Assembly (NCBI GenBank): GCA_018003315.1
Contig: JAGNEJ010000005.1
Location: 1-64,000, forward strand
Direction of reading: 5' to 3'
Source: Verrucomicrobiales bacterium
Lineage (GTDB): Bacteria > Verrucomicrobiota > Verrucomicrobiia > Verrucomicrobiales > V1-33
DNA: 64,000 nt
A model generated the notes under the pieces. It was not told the origin of the DNA. It searched no databases and saw only the letters and a program-made list of their open reading frames with translations. Of this stretch, positions 19,301 to 27,474 are shown one piece after another; the stretch's first letter is position 1, and every line of letters starts with the position of its first letter. The translations under genes were made by a program, and so were the position numbers.

Positions 19301-19725
19301 ACGATCCCGCCGACATTCTCCGGCCCGCAATCTCCCTCGGTACTTTCCGCAACTACGACACCGCCCTCGCCTTCCATCCTGACGGACGCCGCCTTTTCTG
19401 CGGCAATGAGGACGGACGCGTGCGTGTCTTCGACACCGCGACCTGGACGGAACGCCCTGAGGAAAGCTGGCAGGCGCACAGCGGTGCGGTTGCCGCCATC
19501 GCCATCAGCAACGACACCCGCCTCCTCGCCACCTCCGGCGACACCACGCTCAAGCTTTGGCTCATGGAAAATCCCGTCTCCGCCGCCCGCGTCGAGGTGC
19601 TGAGTTTTCCCACGTATTTTCCCGCCGCCTGGCTGCATTTCGGCCGGGATGAACACGGAGCCGACCGTTCACTTCTGCACTGCGAGCCCTTCAGCGCATT
19701 GGAAATCTGGCCTGGATCCCGTTGA
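16381..19725 (+). CDS. Membrane Ser/Thr protein kinase with WD40-type sensor
   Basis: 1114 residues from the ATG at 16381; upstream in-frame extensions to 16105 run antisense into the sigma-factor gene and lack family features. Order: an N-terminal zinc ribbon (Cys9, Cys12, Cys22, Cys25); a Hanks-type kinase domain with glycine loop LGAGGMGV (66-73), VALK Lys89, HRDLKPGN with Asp182, DFG Asp200 and the GTPQYMSPEQ activation segment; one membrane segment near 347-370 (WRVAAVAALAISLLAGTIVS); then a region of about 730 residues with WD40-like repeats (motifs such as LAFSPDGRHLVATG and LAFHPDGRRLF). This is the PknB-like class of eukaryotic-type kinases with a beta-propeller. It is divergent from the ECF sigma factor. 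All catalytic residues are present. Confidence 0.93.
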   Translation: MDPQIDQACPECGAPLESDGVCLACAFGAALAADDAEVGAVADEGFTSFAPREAGAFGSYTLLRRLGAGGMGVIWEAEETRLKRRVALKMIRGFAFSTEAEKKRFHTEAQAVAHLDHPHIVPIFEVNEAEGQPYFTMKLLGGGSLAERLMQGALPARDAAMLMEKLARAVQHAHERGVLHRDLKPGNVLFDVTGEPFLTDFGLAKLADTEVGLTQTNAQLGTPQYMSPEQAGGCTRKVTTASDVWALGAMFFQMLTGRVPFPGVTTAEIFSRIAHEDPVSMRRPGIPPDRDLETLCHRCLEKEPVRRLRSAGFLAGELGRWLRGEPIRARRVTGSERALRWTRQHPWRVAAVAALAISLLAGTIVSLTMWRTSEAHRKQAVDHAEQARENARAERFTAYVATMGAALAARERHDFARARKLLDAVPEEHRGFEWRLLQHLCAGDQAALFRLPGGEIPEAMSPGPDGDSLAIVSHEGVLHVCSPDGQPLRAPRPLPAPAPEKEPGKLNPRDYHSLHYAPGGRHFACSFRNTVRVFDAGTLEVLMEKTGVIQPQSAWLDAQRLLFGDNIGVAVSRGQAACIFDVEHRTTIPLPGQWLGPLAVSGDRSLVVVTDAATYEVALFRAADLPGAEPLRTVSPLHRWHPQAAGRVSMLALSTDGAYLAAVHGTHDAPARTLEVAETATGHVLLGQRLRDALTDLAFHPGEPQVAVTNADGTVRLFHFLQPEPTGLSTYDDDCVMGIREPLNGNDAQSPPRRLLTRSAQDGRAVFLLGHEGRGLDVCYAPDGSRLFTAAADGTVRGWAPRVPQPAVRLPDVRVLQMQWHPAASPDGSRLLYSDWKGAAHYWREGRGSIPVSPNHMPLAVLPQGRLATMSRNSSDVLFWEEAGDGLRQTGRIKGPGFVEGFTELLCGRVSSDGRRIAGMTPGRIFVVDLETQTTSAPGDQGWQAGPSRAWNLAFSPDGRHLVATGLGHQARLYDPADILRPAISLGTFRNYDTALAFHPDGRRLFCGNEDGRVRVFDTATWTERPEESWQAHSGAVAAIAISNDTRLLATSGDTTLKLWLMENPVSAARVEVLSFPTYFPAAWLHFGRDEHGADRSLLHCEPFSALEIWPGSR

Positions 19726-19866
19726 CGGGTGCTTCCGCACAAAATTCCCAAAAAAAAGCTCAACCTGCGGCTGACCTTCGCCGCGCGATTCCGTGGAAAC
19801 GCTTGAGCCCGCAATTCCGCCTTTCCGGCGGGCATGGCTTCACTGCAACACCCAACACGAAACACC

Positions 19867-21759
19867 ATGAAATACACCCTGCATTCCCTCGCCGGATGCC
19901 TGCTGCTCGGCCTCGTCCAGCAGGCGGCGGCCCAAACCAAGATCAAGACCACCCCGTGGCAAATTCACGAAGGAAACGAGGGCCTCATCAAATTCGCCAC
20001 GCCGACCGACAAGGAAAAGCAGGCTGCGCTGGATAAGGCCACCCTCCCCTCACAAACCGATCGAGGGTGGACCGTCGCGCCGGCCAAAGATGGTGTGGTT
20101 GACTTTGATCGCCCCTCCCGGATTCCGCAATTTCAGGGCTTCAAGCAATTGGACTTTCTCTACTTCCAGACGGTGGTCACCATTCCGCCCGGCACGGAGG
20201 TGAAAACCTTCCAGGTCGAGTTCGACTCCGTGGACGACGGTGCCCGGGTTTACATCTTCAATTCAAAAAACCCTGACGGATTTTCCAACAAAGCTCACGA
20301 CATCATCAAAGCCTCTCAAAAGGCCAAAGTGGACTTCAGCGGTCATGCCGTGGCTGGCGAGAACCGGATCGTCGTGGCGCAGTATGACCTCTGCGACCCC
20401 GGCAACACCATCCGCGGCATTCGCATCATCGTGGATGGCAGCGAGGTGACTCCGCCTGTTTCGGCCACTCGGACAACTCAGGAGTCTAAGCCCTTCGAGT
20501 CCGTCAGCCATGGCGATGTGCATGTTCGCACACCTGATGGCCTGGTCTATGATTTCCAAGGCACAGGCGAGTTCCTCTGTTCCATTTCCGACGACAAGAA
20601 GGCGATCGTGCAGACGCGGCAGGAGATGTGGCACAAAAACCCCAAAGTCTCCATCAATACCGCCGCGGCCATCTTGGCGGACGGTCAAAAATTCGAGTTC
20701 TACCTGAAACCCAGGTTCCGCTGGTTCATGAATGACAAGGAGCAGGATGCGCCTGGAGAAAACGGCGGAGGCGCCAGGGGACTTCCCGGAGGCGCCCGTC
20801 TTGATTACAGAGTCCTCAGCCCCGGGAATATCGAATATATCATCTACTGGAGCGACAAGAGCTTCGCCGCGCGGGTATTCGTCGTCACCGGCTCGCACCT
20901 GGATGTCGGCATCCGCCGCGACAGCGATGCCCATGCTTACCAGGGTTTCTTCGGCAATCTCGACAAGAACGCCATGAACGACATGACGCTTCGCGACGGT
21001 TCGATGGTGACGCCGCCGGCGGACATCGCCGGCATCAACAAGTTCACCGACAGTTGGCGGCTGCAGCCGGGGGAATCCCTCTTCAGCGATGTGAAGAACG
21101 CCCAGGACGCCGCGCTGGCGAAAAACCCCCACACCGACGTCCAAATTCCGAAAGACAAATGGGACTCAGCGGAGAAGGAAGTCAAAGCCGCGGGCATCAC
21201 CTCGCCGCTGGCCGCCCGGAACACGACCTATGACGTAGCGCTGACCGGCGAAAAATCCTTCATCGAAACGGGCAAGATTCAGGATGCCGCGAGAAAGGCA
21301 CTGCCGCCCGGGGAGCGCGCCGTCGTGGCCGGTGACAAGGCCAATCAGGTGGCAGTCGAGGCGGAGAACAAAGCGGCCGCCGCTGCCGGGTCGGCTCTGA
21401 AGGATCAGGTCACCGCCAGTGCTGCCGCCGGAAAGGCGACCTGGGCGGGCAGTTGGTCCTGGGCCGCTGACGACACCCAGCGGGAGGATCATTCCAAGCT
21501 GATCATGAAAAGCGAAACCGACTTCGTTTACACCTACGCCGGTCAATCGTATAACCTGAAGGGCAAGATCGGCCATTCGGGCGGGGTGCCCACGGCGCCG
21601 CTGTGTGTGAATCTGGACCTGCCGAATGGTGACCATCTCCGCTTCGAGTGGAAATCCCCCGATGAGGTGGAAGGCCACTTCTGGAAGAAAGGAAAGAAGG
21701 CCGGCATCACGAAAAACAACCCACCGGAAACCACCGCCGAACTGATGCGCGTCAAATAA
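19867..21759 (+). CDS. Secreted protein with von Willebrand type D domain
   Basis: 630 residues from the ATG at 19867, which gives a clean signal peptide ending A-A-A-Q near residue 23; the in-frame ATG at 19834 only lengthens the leader. A VWD-like domain starts near residue 213 with SHGDVHVRTPDGLVYDFQGT and runs to about 375. Before it is a beta-rich region with D-D-G-A-R-V-Y-I motifs. Residues 420-530 are Ala/Lys/Glu-rich and probably helical, and the C-terminus (WAGSWSWAADDTQRE onward) may be a small beta-domain. VWD domains are mainly eukaryotic extracellular modules, found sporadically in bacteria. Extracellular or envelope location is inferred. It is followed by a strong terminator. 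Confidence 0.8.
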   Translation: MKYTLHSLAGCLLLGLVQQAAAQTKIKTTPWQIHEGNEGLIKFATPTDKEKQAALDKATLPSQTDRGWTVAPAKDGVVDFDRPSRIPQFQGFKQLDFLYFQTVVTIPPGTEVKTFQVEFDSVDDGARVYIFNSKNPDGFSNKAHDIIKASQKAKVDFSGHAVAGENRIVVAQYDLCDPGNTIRGIRIIVDGSEVTPPVSATRTTQESKPFESVSHGDVHVRTPDGLVYDFQGTGEFLCSISDDKKAIVQTRQEMWHKNPKVSINTAAAILADGQKFEFYLKPRFRWFMNDKEQDAPGENGGGARGLPGGARLDYRVLSPGNIEYIIYWSDKSFAARVFVVTGSHLDVGIRRDSDAHAYQGFFGNLDKNAMNDMTLRDGSMVTPPADIAGINKFTDSWRLQPGESLFSDVKNAQDAALAKNPHTDVQIPKDKWDSAEKEVKAAGITSPLAARNTTYDVALTGEKSFIETGKIQDAARKALPPGERAVVAGDKANQVAVEAENKAAAAAGSALKDQVTASAAAGKATWAGSWSWAADDTQREDHSKLIMKSETDFVYTYAGQSYNLKGKIGHSGGVPTAPLCVNLDLPNGDHLRFEWKSPDEVEGHFWKKGKKAGITKNNPPETTAELMRVK

Positions 21760-21790
21760 CAGCGTCATCGGACCCGGAAATCTTCCTCTC

Positions 21791-21827
21791 AGGGAGTGGC
21801 CGCACGGCCACTCCCTATTGATTTTTT
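21791..21827 (+). terminator. Rho-independent terminator after the VWD gene
   Basis: A perfect 12-base-pair stem (AGGGAGTGGCCG with CGGCCACTCCCT, 2-base loop) is followed within 5 bases by TTTTTT. It lies 32 bases after the stop codon at 21759. Confidence 0.88.
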
Positions 21828-22020
21828 GGTTGGCGCACCTCTGCGATGCTGTCTGTCCTGCGGCACCAATCCTCGATTCATTTTGTGAGGACTCCCGTGG
21901 GGAAATGATTCTGGCTGCCGCATCGGGATCGCACGGAGTTTCGCACTTTTACTCAAATTCCCCCGTGCCAAAGCCCTCCAATGCCGCTACTGTGATCGTC
22001 ACTGACACGAGTTCCACCCC

Positions 22021-22467
22021 ATGAAAATCATCCCACTCTGCATCCTGCTTTCCGTATCCGTTGTCACCGCCGCTGAAACGCAGCCTGCAAAAACTGAAGC
22101 ACCTGCCAAAGCCATGGAAATTGTCCACGTAGATGCCGCACAGGCGAAGAAACTGCTTGATGCCAGTTCCACCAAACCTGCGGCGAAAGAAGCCCAGATT
22201 ACGGTGATCGACGTGCGCACGCCAGAGGAATACGCCGCCGCCCGGTTAGGCGGTGCCAAGCTCATCGACATCGGAAGCGACACCTTTGCCGCGGATGTGG
22301 CCAAGCTCGACCGGAAACAAACCTATCTGGTGCACTGTGCCGCCGGTGGGCGCAGCACCAAGGCGCTGGAAACGTTCAAAAAGCTTGGATTCAAGAAAGT
22401 CATTCACCTGGACGGCGGCATCAATGCCTGGAAAAAGGCGGGATTTCCCGTCGAATCCGGCAAATGA
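22021..22467 (+). CDS. Exported rhodanese-domain protein
   Basis: 148 residues with a signal peptide (MKIIPLCILLSVSVVTAAE). A single rhodanese domain covers about residues 35-145: VIDVRTPEEYAAARLGGA, then the active-site loop HCAAGGRST with Cys106, then HLDGGINAWKKAGFPV. The catalytic Cys is present, so sulfurtransfer to thiol acceptors or persulfide carriage in the periplasm is expected. The gene is short and stands alone. Its stop is 9 bases from the convergent anti-sigma-like gene. Confidence 0.9.
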   Translation: MKIIPLCILLSVSVVTAAETQPAKTEAPAKAMEIVHVDAAQAKKLLDASSTKPAAKEAQITVIDVRTPEEYAAARLGGAKLIDIGSDTFAADVAKLDRKQTYLVHCAAGGRSTKALETFKKLGFKKVIHLDGGINAWKKAGFPVESGK

Positions 22468-22476
22468 CTTCCGCCG

Positions 22477-23235
22477 TTACTCTTTGGGAGCGGCAAACGA
22501 TTTCTCCCCCGGCAGCGGACCGGGGCGGGGCACGCGGGAGGAGGACGGGGCAGGATCCGGTTGCGGGTTCACCTTCGGCACTTCGATTCTGACTGTAGCG
22601 GGAGGGGGCGTCGTTTGAGGCGTCCCGGCCAGTGTTTCCGCGGAGCCAGGCACCGGCACCAGACCGTGCGGCAGGGACGGCTGCACGGCCAAATCCTGCA
22701 TGGACTGCGGCAATCCGGCGGCCAGCTTTTGCGGGTTCTTTGCGGTGGTATCCGTTTCCTTTCGTGGCGGCTTGATCTTGAATCTCGGCGCGCCGGGATC
22801 CCAGAACGCCTCCTCATCTACGGCAACGGCGTCCCGCTGTGGCACTGCGGATTGGTCTGTGCGCAACTGAGCGAGCAGCACCATGATGGCCGCCGCCGCA
22901 CCTGCGGTAACCAGGGTGGCCTTCCACGCAGGGCCGCGCTCGTAGCGCCGGCGTTCGCGGTGCTGACGATGTTCGAATGCGCCATCCATGTTGCCGGATG
23001 CGGTTGCGGCGGTGCGGGACAAAACCTGCATCCGCTGGGCAGTGCTGAGTTGTGGAGGGTTTTCCCGAAGGGCTGTTCGCAGGACCGCGGCCAGGCCAAG
23101 AATTTCCGCGCACTCCTCCTCCAGTGCAGCGGCTTCCGCGGGAGATGAAAAAGTCATGCGCAGCAGGTGCTGCTGCGGCACATCCAATTCGCCCAGCGCA
23201 TGGGCGGTGACCGTGGAATTGTCGAGCGATTTCAT
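22477..23235 (-). CDS. Putative anti-sigma factor, single membrane segment
   Basis: 252 residues. The N-terminus has T-A-H-A-L-G-E-L-D, like the short motif seen in verrucomicrobial and planctomycete anti-sigma-type proteins. One membrane segment lies near residues 105-121 (ATLVTAGAAAAIMVLLAQL), and the C-terminal half is Pro-rich and low-complexity, presumably outside the membrane. Its start overlaps the stop of the upstream sigma-factor gene by 4 bases, so the two are translationally coupled. I infer that the cytoplasmic N-terminus sequesters that sigma factor; no zinc-binding HxxxCxxC motif is visible, so it would be an atypical anti-sigma protein. Confidence 0.65.
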   Translation of the reverse strand: MKSLDNSTVTAHALGELDVPQQHLLRMTFSSPAEAAALEEECAEILGLAAVLRTALRENPPQLSTAQRMQVLSRTAATASGNMDGAFEHRQHRERRRYERGPAWKATLVTAGAAAAIMVLLAQLRTDQSAVPQRDAVAVDEEAFWDPGAPRFKIKPPRKETDTTAKNPQKLAAGLPQSMQDLAVQPSLPHGLVPVPGSAETLAGTPQTTPPPATVRIEVPKVNPQPDPAPSSSRVPRPGPLPGEKSFAAPKE

Positions 23236-23786
23236 ACGGCAAAATTGGGTTCAGGCCGGGTCTGGATTTCATGGGACATCATCTGGCGCAGTCGTTTCAG
23301 TCCAGTGTGGATGAGGAATCCGACGTTCGAGATGGAAAGACCAGTGGCCTCGCTGATTTCCCGGTAGCTGAGATCCGCCTGGAATTTGAGCTGGATCACT
23401 TCCTGCTGGTTTGGGGGCAGGCGTTTGAGGAGTTGGATGACCTGGCCTGCTTCTTCGCCGGTTTCCAGGATTTCCGCCGGGCTGCGTTCACTGCTGACCG
23501 GTTCGCCCACCGACTCCTCCTCCATGCTGACCAGTCGCTTCCGGCGGCGCAACAGGTCGAGGCACCGGTTGCGGCACACGGTAAAAAGCCATGACTTCAA
23601 ACCCGCGGCTTTCACTTTGCCGGGTTCCTGTTCGTAAAGTTTGAGAAAGGTATCCTGCACGGCATCGCGGGCCAGTTCCAGATCACTGAGGAGCGAAACG
23701 GCATAGCCCACCAACGGCCCTTCGTATTCACGCAATGCCCGGCGGACGAGGTCTGATGGAGTCTCTGGCGGCAGGCCGTGGTCCAT
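23232..23786 (-). CDS. ECF-type RNA polymerase sigma factor
   Basis: 184 residues. Region 2 includes ELARDAVQDTFLKLYEQEPG and SWLFTVCRNRCLDLLRRRKR; region 4 includes LPPNQQEVIQLKFQADLSYR and a helix-turn-helix ending SISNVGFLIHTGLKRLRQ. This is the typical two-domain ECF layout with a spacer of about 35 residues. It overlaps the start of the anti-sigma-like gene by 4 bases. Control of an envelope or stress regulon is inferred from the membrane partner. Confidence 0.9.
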   Translation of the reverse strand: MDHGLPPETPSDLVRRALREYEGPLVGYAVSLLSDLELARDAVQDTFLKLYEQEPGKVKAAGLKSWLFTVCRNRCLDLLRRRKRLVSMEEESVGEPVSSERSPAEILETGEEAGQVIQLLKRLPPNQQEVIQLKFQADLSYREISEATGLSISNVGFLIHTGLKRLRQMMSHEIQTRPEPNFAV

Positions 23787-23887
23787 GAAGTCATCTGGTT
23801 GAACAGGGAAACGATGGCCGCTTGCCGCTTCTTAGGCAAATCGTGATTTTATCGCGAATTCGGCCCATCCCCGCATCGCTGCCGCCC

Positions 23888-24493
23888 TCAGGCGGTTTTC
23901 CATCCGCGCAACTCTAGCATTTGCGAAAGATACTTGGCCAGCATGTCGAATTCCACATTCATGCGGCGGCCGGGGCCGGCCTGCAGCAGATTCGTCACCC
24001 TGTGGGTGTGGGGCGTAATCCAGACGGTGATGCGGTCCGTTGCCAGTTCTGCCACCGTCAGGCTCATGCCATCCAGACACACGGAGCCCTTGGAGATGAC
24101 CAGACTCTGGAATTCCCGCGGCAGGCTGACTTCCAACCGGTGATCCTGTCCGACGGGGTCGTAGGCGAGGATTTCCACGGTGGCGTCCACATGGCCCTGC
24201 ACAAAATGGCCGCTGAAACGGGAATCCGCCCGCATGGCCCGTTCCAGATTGACGAGGTTGTCAGGGCGGAGGGAACCCAGATTGGTGAGGCTGAGCGTCT
24301 GTGCCAAGAGGTCGAACGCGCAGCAGTCCCCGCCGCATTCCACCACGGTGAGGCAGACGCCGTTGACCGCCACGCTTTCACCCACCTGAAGTTCGCCTGC
24401 GAAGGGGACATGCTTCAGGGCCAGCCTGCCGCCGGCACTGTGCAGGAGCAGAGACTCAACCCGGGCGGTGGTTTCGACAATGCCAGTAAACAC
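23888..24493 (-). CDS. ribE: Riboflavin synthase, alpha chain
   Basis: 201 residues, the normal length. The start MFTGIVE is diagnostic. Two lumazine-binding repeats follow: the first with GESVAVNGVCLTVVE, the second with GHFVQGHVDATVEI and KGSVCLDGMSLTVAE. It dismutates two 6,7-dimethyl-8-ribityllumazine molecules to riboflavin and a pyrimidine. No other rib gene is adjacent, and no FMN riboswitch is seen upstream, where the gap to the next gene is only 15 bases; it may share the transcript of the SUMF1-type gene. Confidence 0.95.
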   Translation of the reverse strand: MFTGIVETTARVESLLLHSAGGRLALKHVPFAGELQVGESVAVNGVCLTVVECGGDCCAFDLLAQTLSLTNLGSLRPDNLVNLERAMRADSRFSGHFVQGHVDATVEILAYDPVGQDHRLEVSLPREFQSLVISKGSVCLDGMSLTVAELATDRITVWITPHTHRVTNLLQAGPGRRMNVEFDMLAKYLSQMLELRGWKTA

Positions 24494-24508
24494 GCGAATT
24501 CTGCCGGG

Positions 24509-25957
24509 CTACTTTGACTGGTTCACCGTGCCGCAGTTCCACATAAAATACATGTCCTCCGCGCTGGGAACCTGCAGCGGACGCACGACACGGAATCCCA
24601 GAAACTGCGCGTCCGTGTGGTACCAGATGCTTTTTGGCAACTGGGGGTCCTGCTGTTTCCAAGCCTCTCTGGATCCGCGGCGCGAGGCGCTGCGGCAGGC
24701 TTCAGCGGGGCTCTTGTAGCCGCCGCCGCGCACCACCCGCGGGTAGAGCGAGACGGGTTTGTTGAACGGATTGTGGATGTCTTTCCCCGTGGCCAGGTAG
24801 GCATAGCCTCTGCCTTCATCCAATTGATCCAGCGTCCACTCGGCGACGTTGCCATAAACGTCGAACAACCCCCACGGATTGGGCTTTTTCTGCCCCACGG
24901 GCTGCGTTTTGCCCTGGCCGGTACCTTCGCTGTCGCTGTTGTCCCGAAACCAGGCGTAGTCGGCAAGCTGGGCGGCATCGTCCCCGAAGAAATAGGCGGT
25001 CGCCGTTCCTGCGCGGGCGGCATATTCCCATTCCGCTTCCGTTGGCAGGCGGTAATACTGTCCGGTCTGTGCGCTTAGCCACTGGCAAAACTTGCTGGCT
25101 GCGTGCTCGGTCATGGAGATGGCCGGGTAGTTGTCCTGCCCCATGCCAAAGGTCATGTCGGTGTAGGGAGTGGTGGGACTGGAGACGATGTCCACGTCGG
25201 AGTCGCCGGCCTTCAGCTGCTTTTTCGATCCGTCCTTCCATCGCGCTTCGGACGTGATCATGAACGGCATGTATTGGTCCCAGGTGACTTCACAGGCTCC
25301 GATCCAGAAGGGATCGATCTTGACGCTGACCTGCGGTCCTTCATCCTCTTTTCGTCCGGCCTCGGTGTCGGGGCTGCCGAGGAGAAAGGACCCGCCCTTG
25401 ATGGCCACCATTTTGAATTCCTTTTTCGTGTTGGGAATGACTCCGGTGTAAGGATGCATGTCCGCCTCCGCCTTTTCCTTCTGGGTGGCCAGGATTTTCT
25501 CCCGGATGCGGCGCACCAGGTCCAGATTATCCGGTGAGGGCGGTTTGACTTCCTCTTTGGGCCGCTGCCGCAGCACCACGCCCTGCGGCCAAACCGCTCC
25601 CTGTTCGATCCAAAGCCGGATCTTTTCGATTTCCTCCTTCAGCAGCGGACCACCGGTTTTCTTCGGGGGCATGAGTTTTTTGTCATCGATGTTCCGGATC
25701 AGATCTTTGTAGAGGCGGCTTTCATCCGGCTTGCCCGGTTCCAGGCTCGATCCGTGCTCTCCCCCCTCGATGATTTTTTCGAGCGTGGTCATGTCCAGTT
25801 CGCCATCCGCACCTCCGTCCACTTTTTCGGCGGTGTGGCAGCCCACGCAGTTCATTTCGAACAGTGGCTGGATTTCTTTGACAAAATCAACGTGCTCAGC
25901 CGCAAGGGCGGCACTGGCAAAAAGGAGAAGGAAGGGAGAGGTGGAAAGGAATTTCAT
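24509..25957 (-). CDS. Planctomycete-type cytochrome c fused to FGE-sulfatase (SUMF1) domain
   Basis: 482 residues from the ATG at 25957, which gives a signal peptide (MKFLSTSPFLLLFASAALAA); further upstream starts run into the oxidoreductase gene. The N-terminal domain has one c-type haem site, Cys37-x-x-Cys40-His41 (MNCVGCHT), followed by DKKLMPPKKTGGPL, as in the PSCyt1 family. From about residue 190 there is a formylglycine-generating-enzyme-like domain (GGSFLLGSPDTEAGRKEDEG, EVTWDQYMPF, RLPTEAEWEYAARAGT, NPWGLFDVYGNVAEW, RVVRGGGYKSPA). Whether it makes formylglycine is unclear, since many bacterial SUMF1 proteins serve other roles. It is 38 bases downstream of the Gfo/Idh/MocA gene on the same strand, so co-transcription is likely. 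Confidence 0.88.
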   Translation of the reverse strand: MKFLSTSPFLLLFASAALAAEHVDFVKEIQPLFEMNCVGCHTAEKVDGGADGELDMTTLEKIIEGGEHGSSLEPGKPDESRLYKDLIRNIDDKKLMPPKKTGGPLLKEEIEKIRLWIEQGAVWPQGVVLRQRPKEEVKPPSPDNLDLVRRIREKILATQKEKAEADMHPYTGVIPNTKKEFKMVAIKGGSFLLGSPDTEAGRKEDEGPQVSVKIDPFWIGACEVTWDQYMPFMITSEARWKDGSKKQLKAGDSDVDIVSSPTTPYTDMTFGMGQDNYPAISMTEHAASKFCQWLSAQTGQYYRLPTEAEWEYAARAGTATAYFFGDDAAQLADYAWFRDNSDSEGTGQGKTQPVGQKKPNPWGLFDVYGNVAEWTLDQLDEGRGYAYLATGKDIHNPFNKPVSLYPRVVRGGGYKSPAEACRSASRRGSREAWKQQDPQLPKSIWYHTDAQFLGFRVVRPLQVPSAEDMYFMWNCGTVNQSK

Positions 25958-25995
25958 GCAGGGAATGGTGAGCGAATGGCGGGGTGGAGAGGGGA

Positions 25996-27294
25996 TCAGA
26001 CCAACTGGTATTTGCCAGGAAGCGGCATGGGATGCGGCGTAAAGCTGGAATCCCAGTGGAGCGATTCTGCCGGTGCCAAGTCTTCCTTGGATGCCAGCAA
26101 TTGCTCCCAGGTGATGCGCTTTCCGCTGTAGGCGGCCATGCGGCCCATGATCGCCAAGGATGAACTGTGCGCCATCCACTCGCCGTCATTTTTCGCCTGG
26201 TGATTGCGGATGGATTCAAAAAGCTCGACGTGTTCCTGGTCGTACATGTCACGATCCCGCTCGGCGTCTTCCTCGGGGTAGCTCCATTTGGTCTCTCCCA
26301 TGATCTGCACGCGTCCGCCATTGATGATGAGCGACCCTTTGGTGCCGGCGATGTGGTCGGCATTTTCGTTGGCACAGTTGCGAATTTGCCGATTGGCCAC
26401 ATGCACCAGCGCGCCTCCGTGGTATTCATACACGCAGTTGAAATGGTCGAAGATGTTGCCTCCTTCGGCGGGAATCTGGCGTCCACCGTTGGCAATGCAC
26501 GATACGGGATTCGCATCCCGCATGGCCCAGGCGGTCTTGTCCACGCTGTGAACGGCCTGTTCGACAAGACTGTCCCCGGAAAGCCAGGAAAAGTTGTACC
26601 AGTTGCGGACCTGCCATTCGAGGTCGCTCATGGATTCCTTTCGGTCCCCCGCGGGCGGCATGGGTTTTACCGGGCCGGTATAATAGGTTGCATAGACCGA
26701 GGTGATGTCGCCGATTGCTCCCTGGTTGAGAATTCGATCGAAGGCCGCACGGCGGGACTTGTTGTAGCGCCAGCAGAATCCGCACACCAGGGACAGCCCC
26801 TTTTGCTTTGCCATTTTGGCGGATTCCAGGACGGAGCGAATTCCGGTCATGTCCACGGCCACTGGTTTTTCGCAGAAGACATGCTTTCCGGCTTCCACCG
26901 CGGCTCGCAGGTGTTCGGGCCGAAACCCGGGAGGGGTGGTCAAAATCACGACATCCGGGTTGGTTTCCAGGACCTTCTGGTAGGAATCAAGGCCGATGAA
27001 CTGGCGGCTTGGGTCCGCGTTCACCCTCTCGTGGAAGGAGCCCCTGAGGCCCTCGATGGTCGCCTCGATCGGCCCGCCGAAGGCATCGCCCATCGCCCAC
27101 AATTCGGTGTTGGTATCCATGGCAAGCGCGTTGCGCGCCGCGCCGCCTCCGCGTCCTCCGCATCCGATGAGGCCGATTTTCAGCCGTTTGGAGTCTGGCT
27201 CACCGAATACAATGTTTGGGGCTGACAGCGCGGCGGCGGTGGCGGTGGAAAGTTTGAGAAAAGCCCGGCGGTTTGGAGACGGCAGTGGATGCAT
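25996..27294 (-). CDS. Gfo/Idh/MocA-family oxidoreductase, Tat-exported
   Basis: 432 residues from the ATG at 27294. This start exposes a twin-arginine leader (PNRRAFLKLSTATAAALSAP); the in-frame start at 27450 would bury it. The Rossmann motif is IGLIGCGGRGGGAAR near residue 40, and CEKPVAVD follows with the conserved E-K-P Lys of the family. The C-terminal domain has WYNFSWLSGDSLVEQAVHSV and the HFNCVYEYHGG segment of the family. NAD(P)-dependent oxidation of a sugar or inositol is predicted, with no evidence for a specific substrate. It is followed in the same orientation by the cytochrome-SUMF1 gene. Confidence 0.92.
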   Translation of the reverse strand: MHPLPSPNRRAFLKLSTATAAALSAPNIVFGEPDSKRLKIGLIGCGGRGGGAARNALAMDTNTELWAMGDAFGGPIEATIEGLRGSFHERVNADPSRQFIGLDSYQKVLETNPDVVILTTPPGFRPEHLRAAVEAGKHVFCEKPVAVDMTGIRSVLESAKMAKQKGLSLVCGFCWRYNKSRRAAFDRILNQGAIGDITSVYATYYTGPVKPMPPAGDRKESMSDLEWQVRNWYNFSWLSGDSLVEQAVHSVDKTAWAMRDANPVSCIANGGRQIPAEGGNIFDHFNCVYEYHGGALVHVANRQIRNCANENADHIAGTKGSLIINGGRVQIMGETKWSYPEEDAERDRDMYDQEHVELFESIRNHQAKNDGEWMAHSSSLAIMGRMAAYSGKRITWEQLLASKEDLAPAESLHWDSSFTPHPMPLPGKYQLV

Positions 27295-27408
27295 GGTTGG
27301 GAAGGGTGGAAAGGACCGGCAGAAGGGGGTGAATTTTGACACACACCGGTCGTGTTCAAGCGGTTTCACCGCGTTCCGCTTCTGTGTTTGCGTGATTTGA
27401 CCTGTGCA

Positions 27409-27443
27409 AAAACAAACGCGGCCTGAACTCTCGTCCAGGCCGC
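27409..27443 (-). terminator. Rho-independent terminator on the minus strand
   Basis: Arms GCGGCCTG and CAGGCCGC (8 base pairs, 10-base loop) at 27418-27443 are followed on the minus strand by a T-rich run (TTTGTTTTT). It lies 32 bases beyond the stop of the secreted protein gene at 27475, and upstream of the oxidoreductase start. Confidence 0.75.
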
Positions 27444-27474
27444 GCTGCAAATTGCTGATCAGGGCACCAACCGC

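Noticed and set aside
23888-24520. FMN riboswitch upstream of riboflavin synthase
   Set aside because: Only 15 bases separate ribE from the gene in front of it, and no RFN-like element is seen there.
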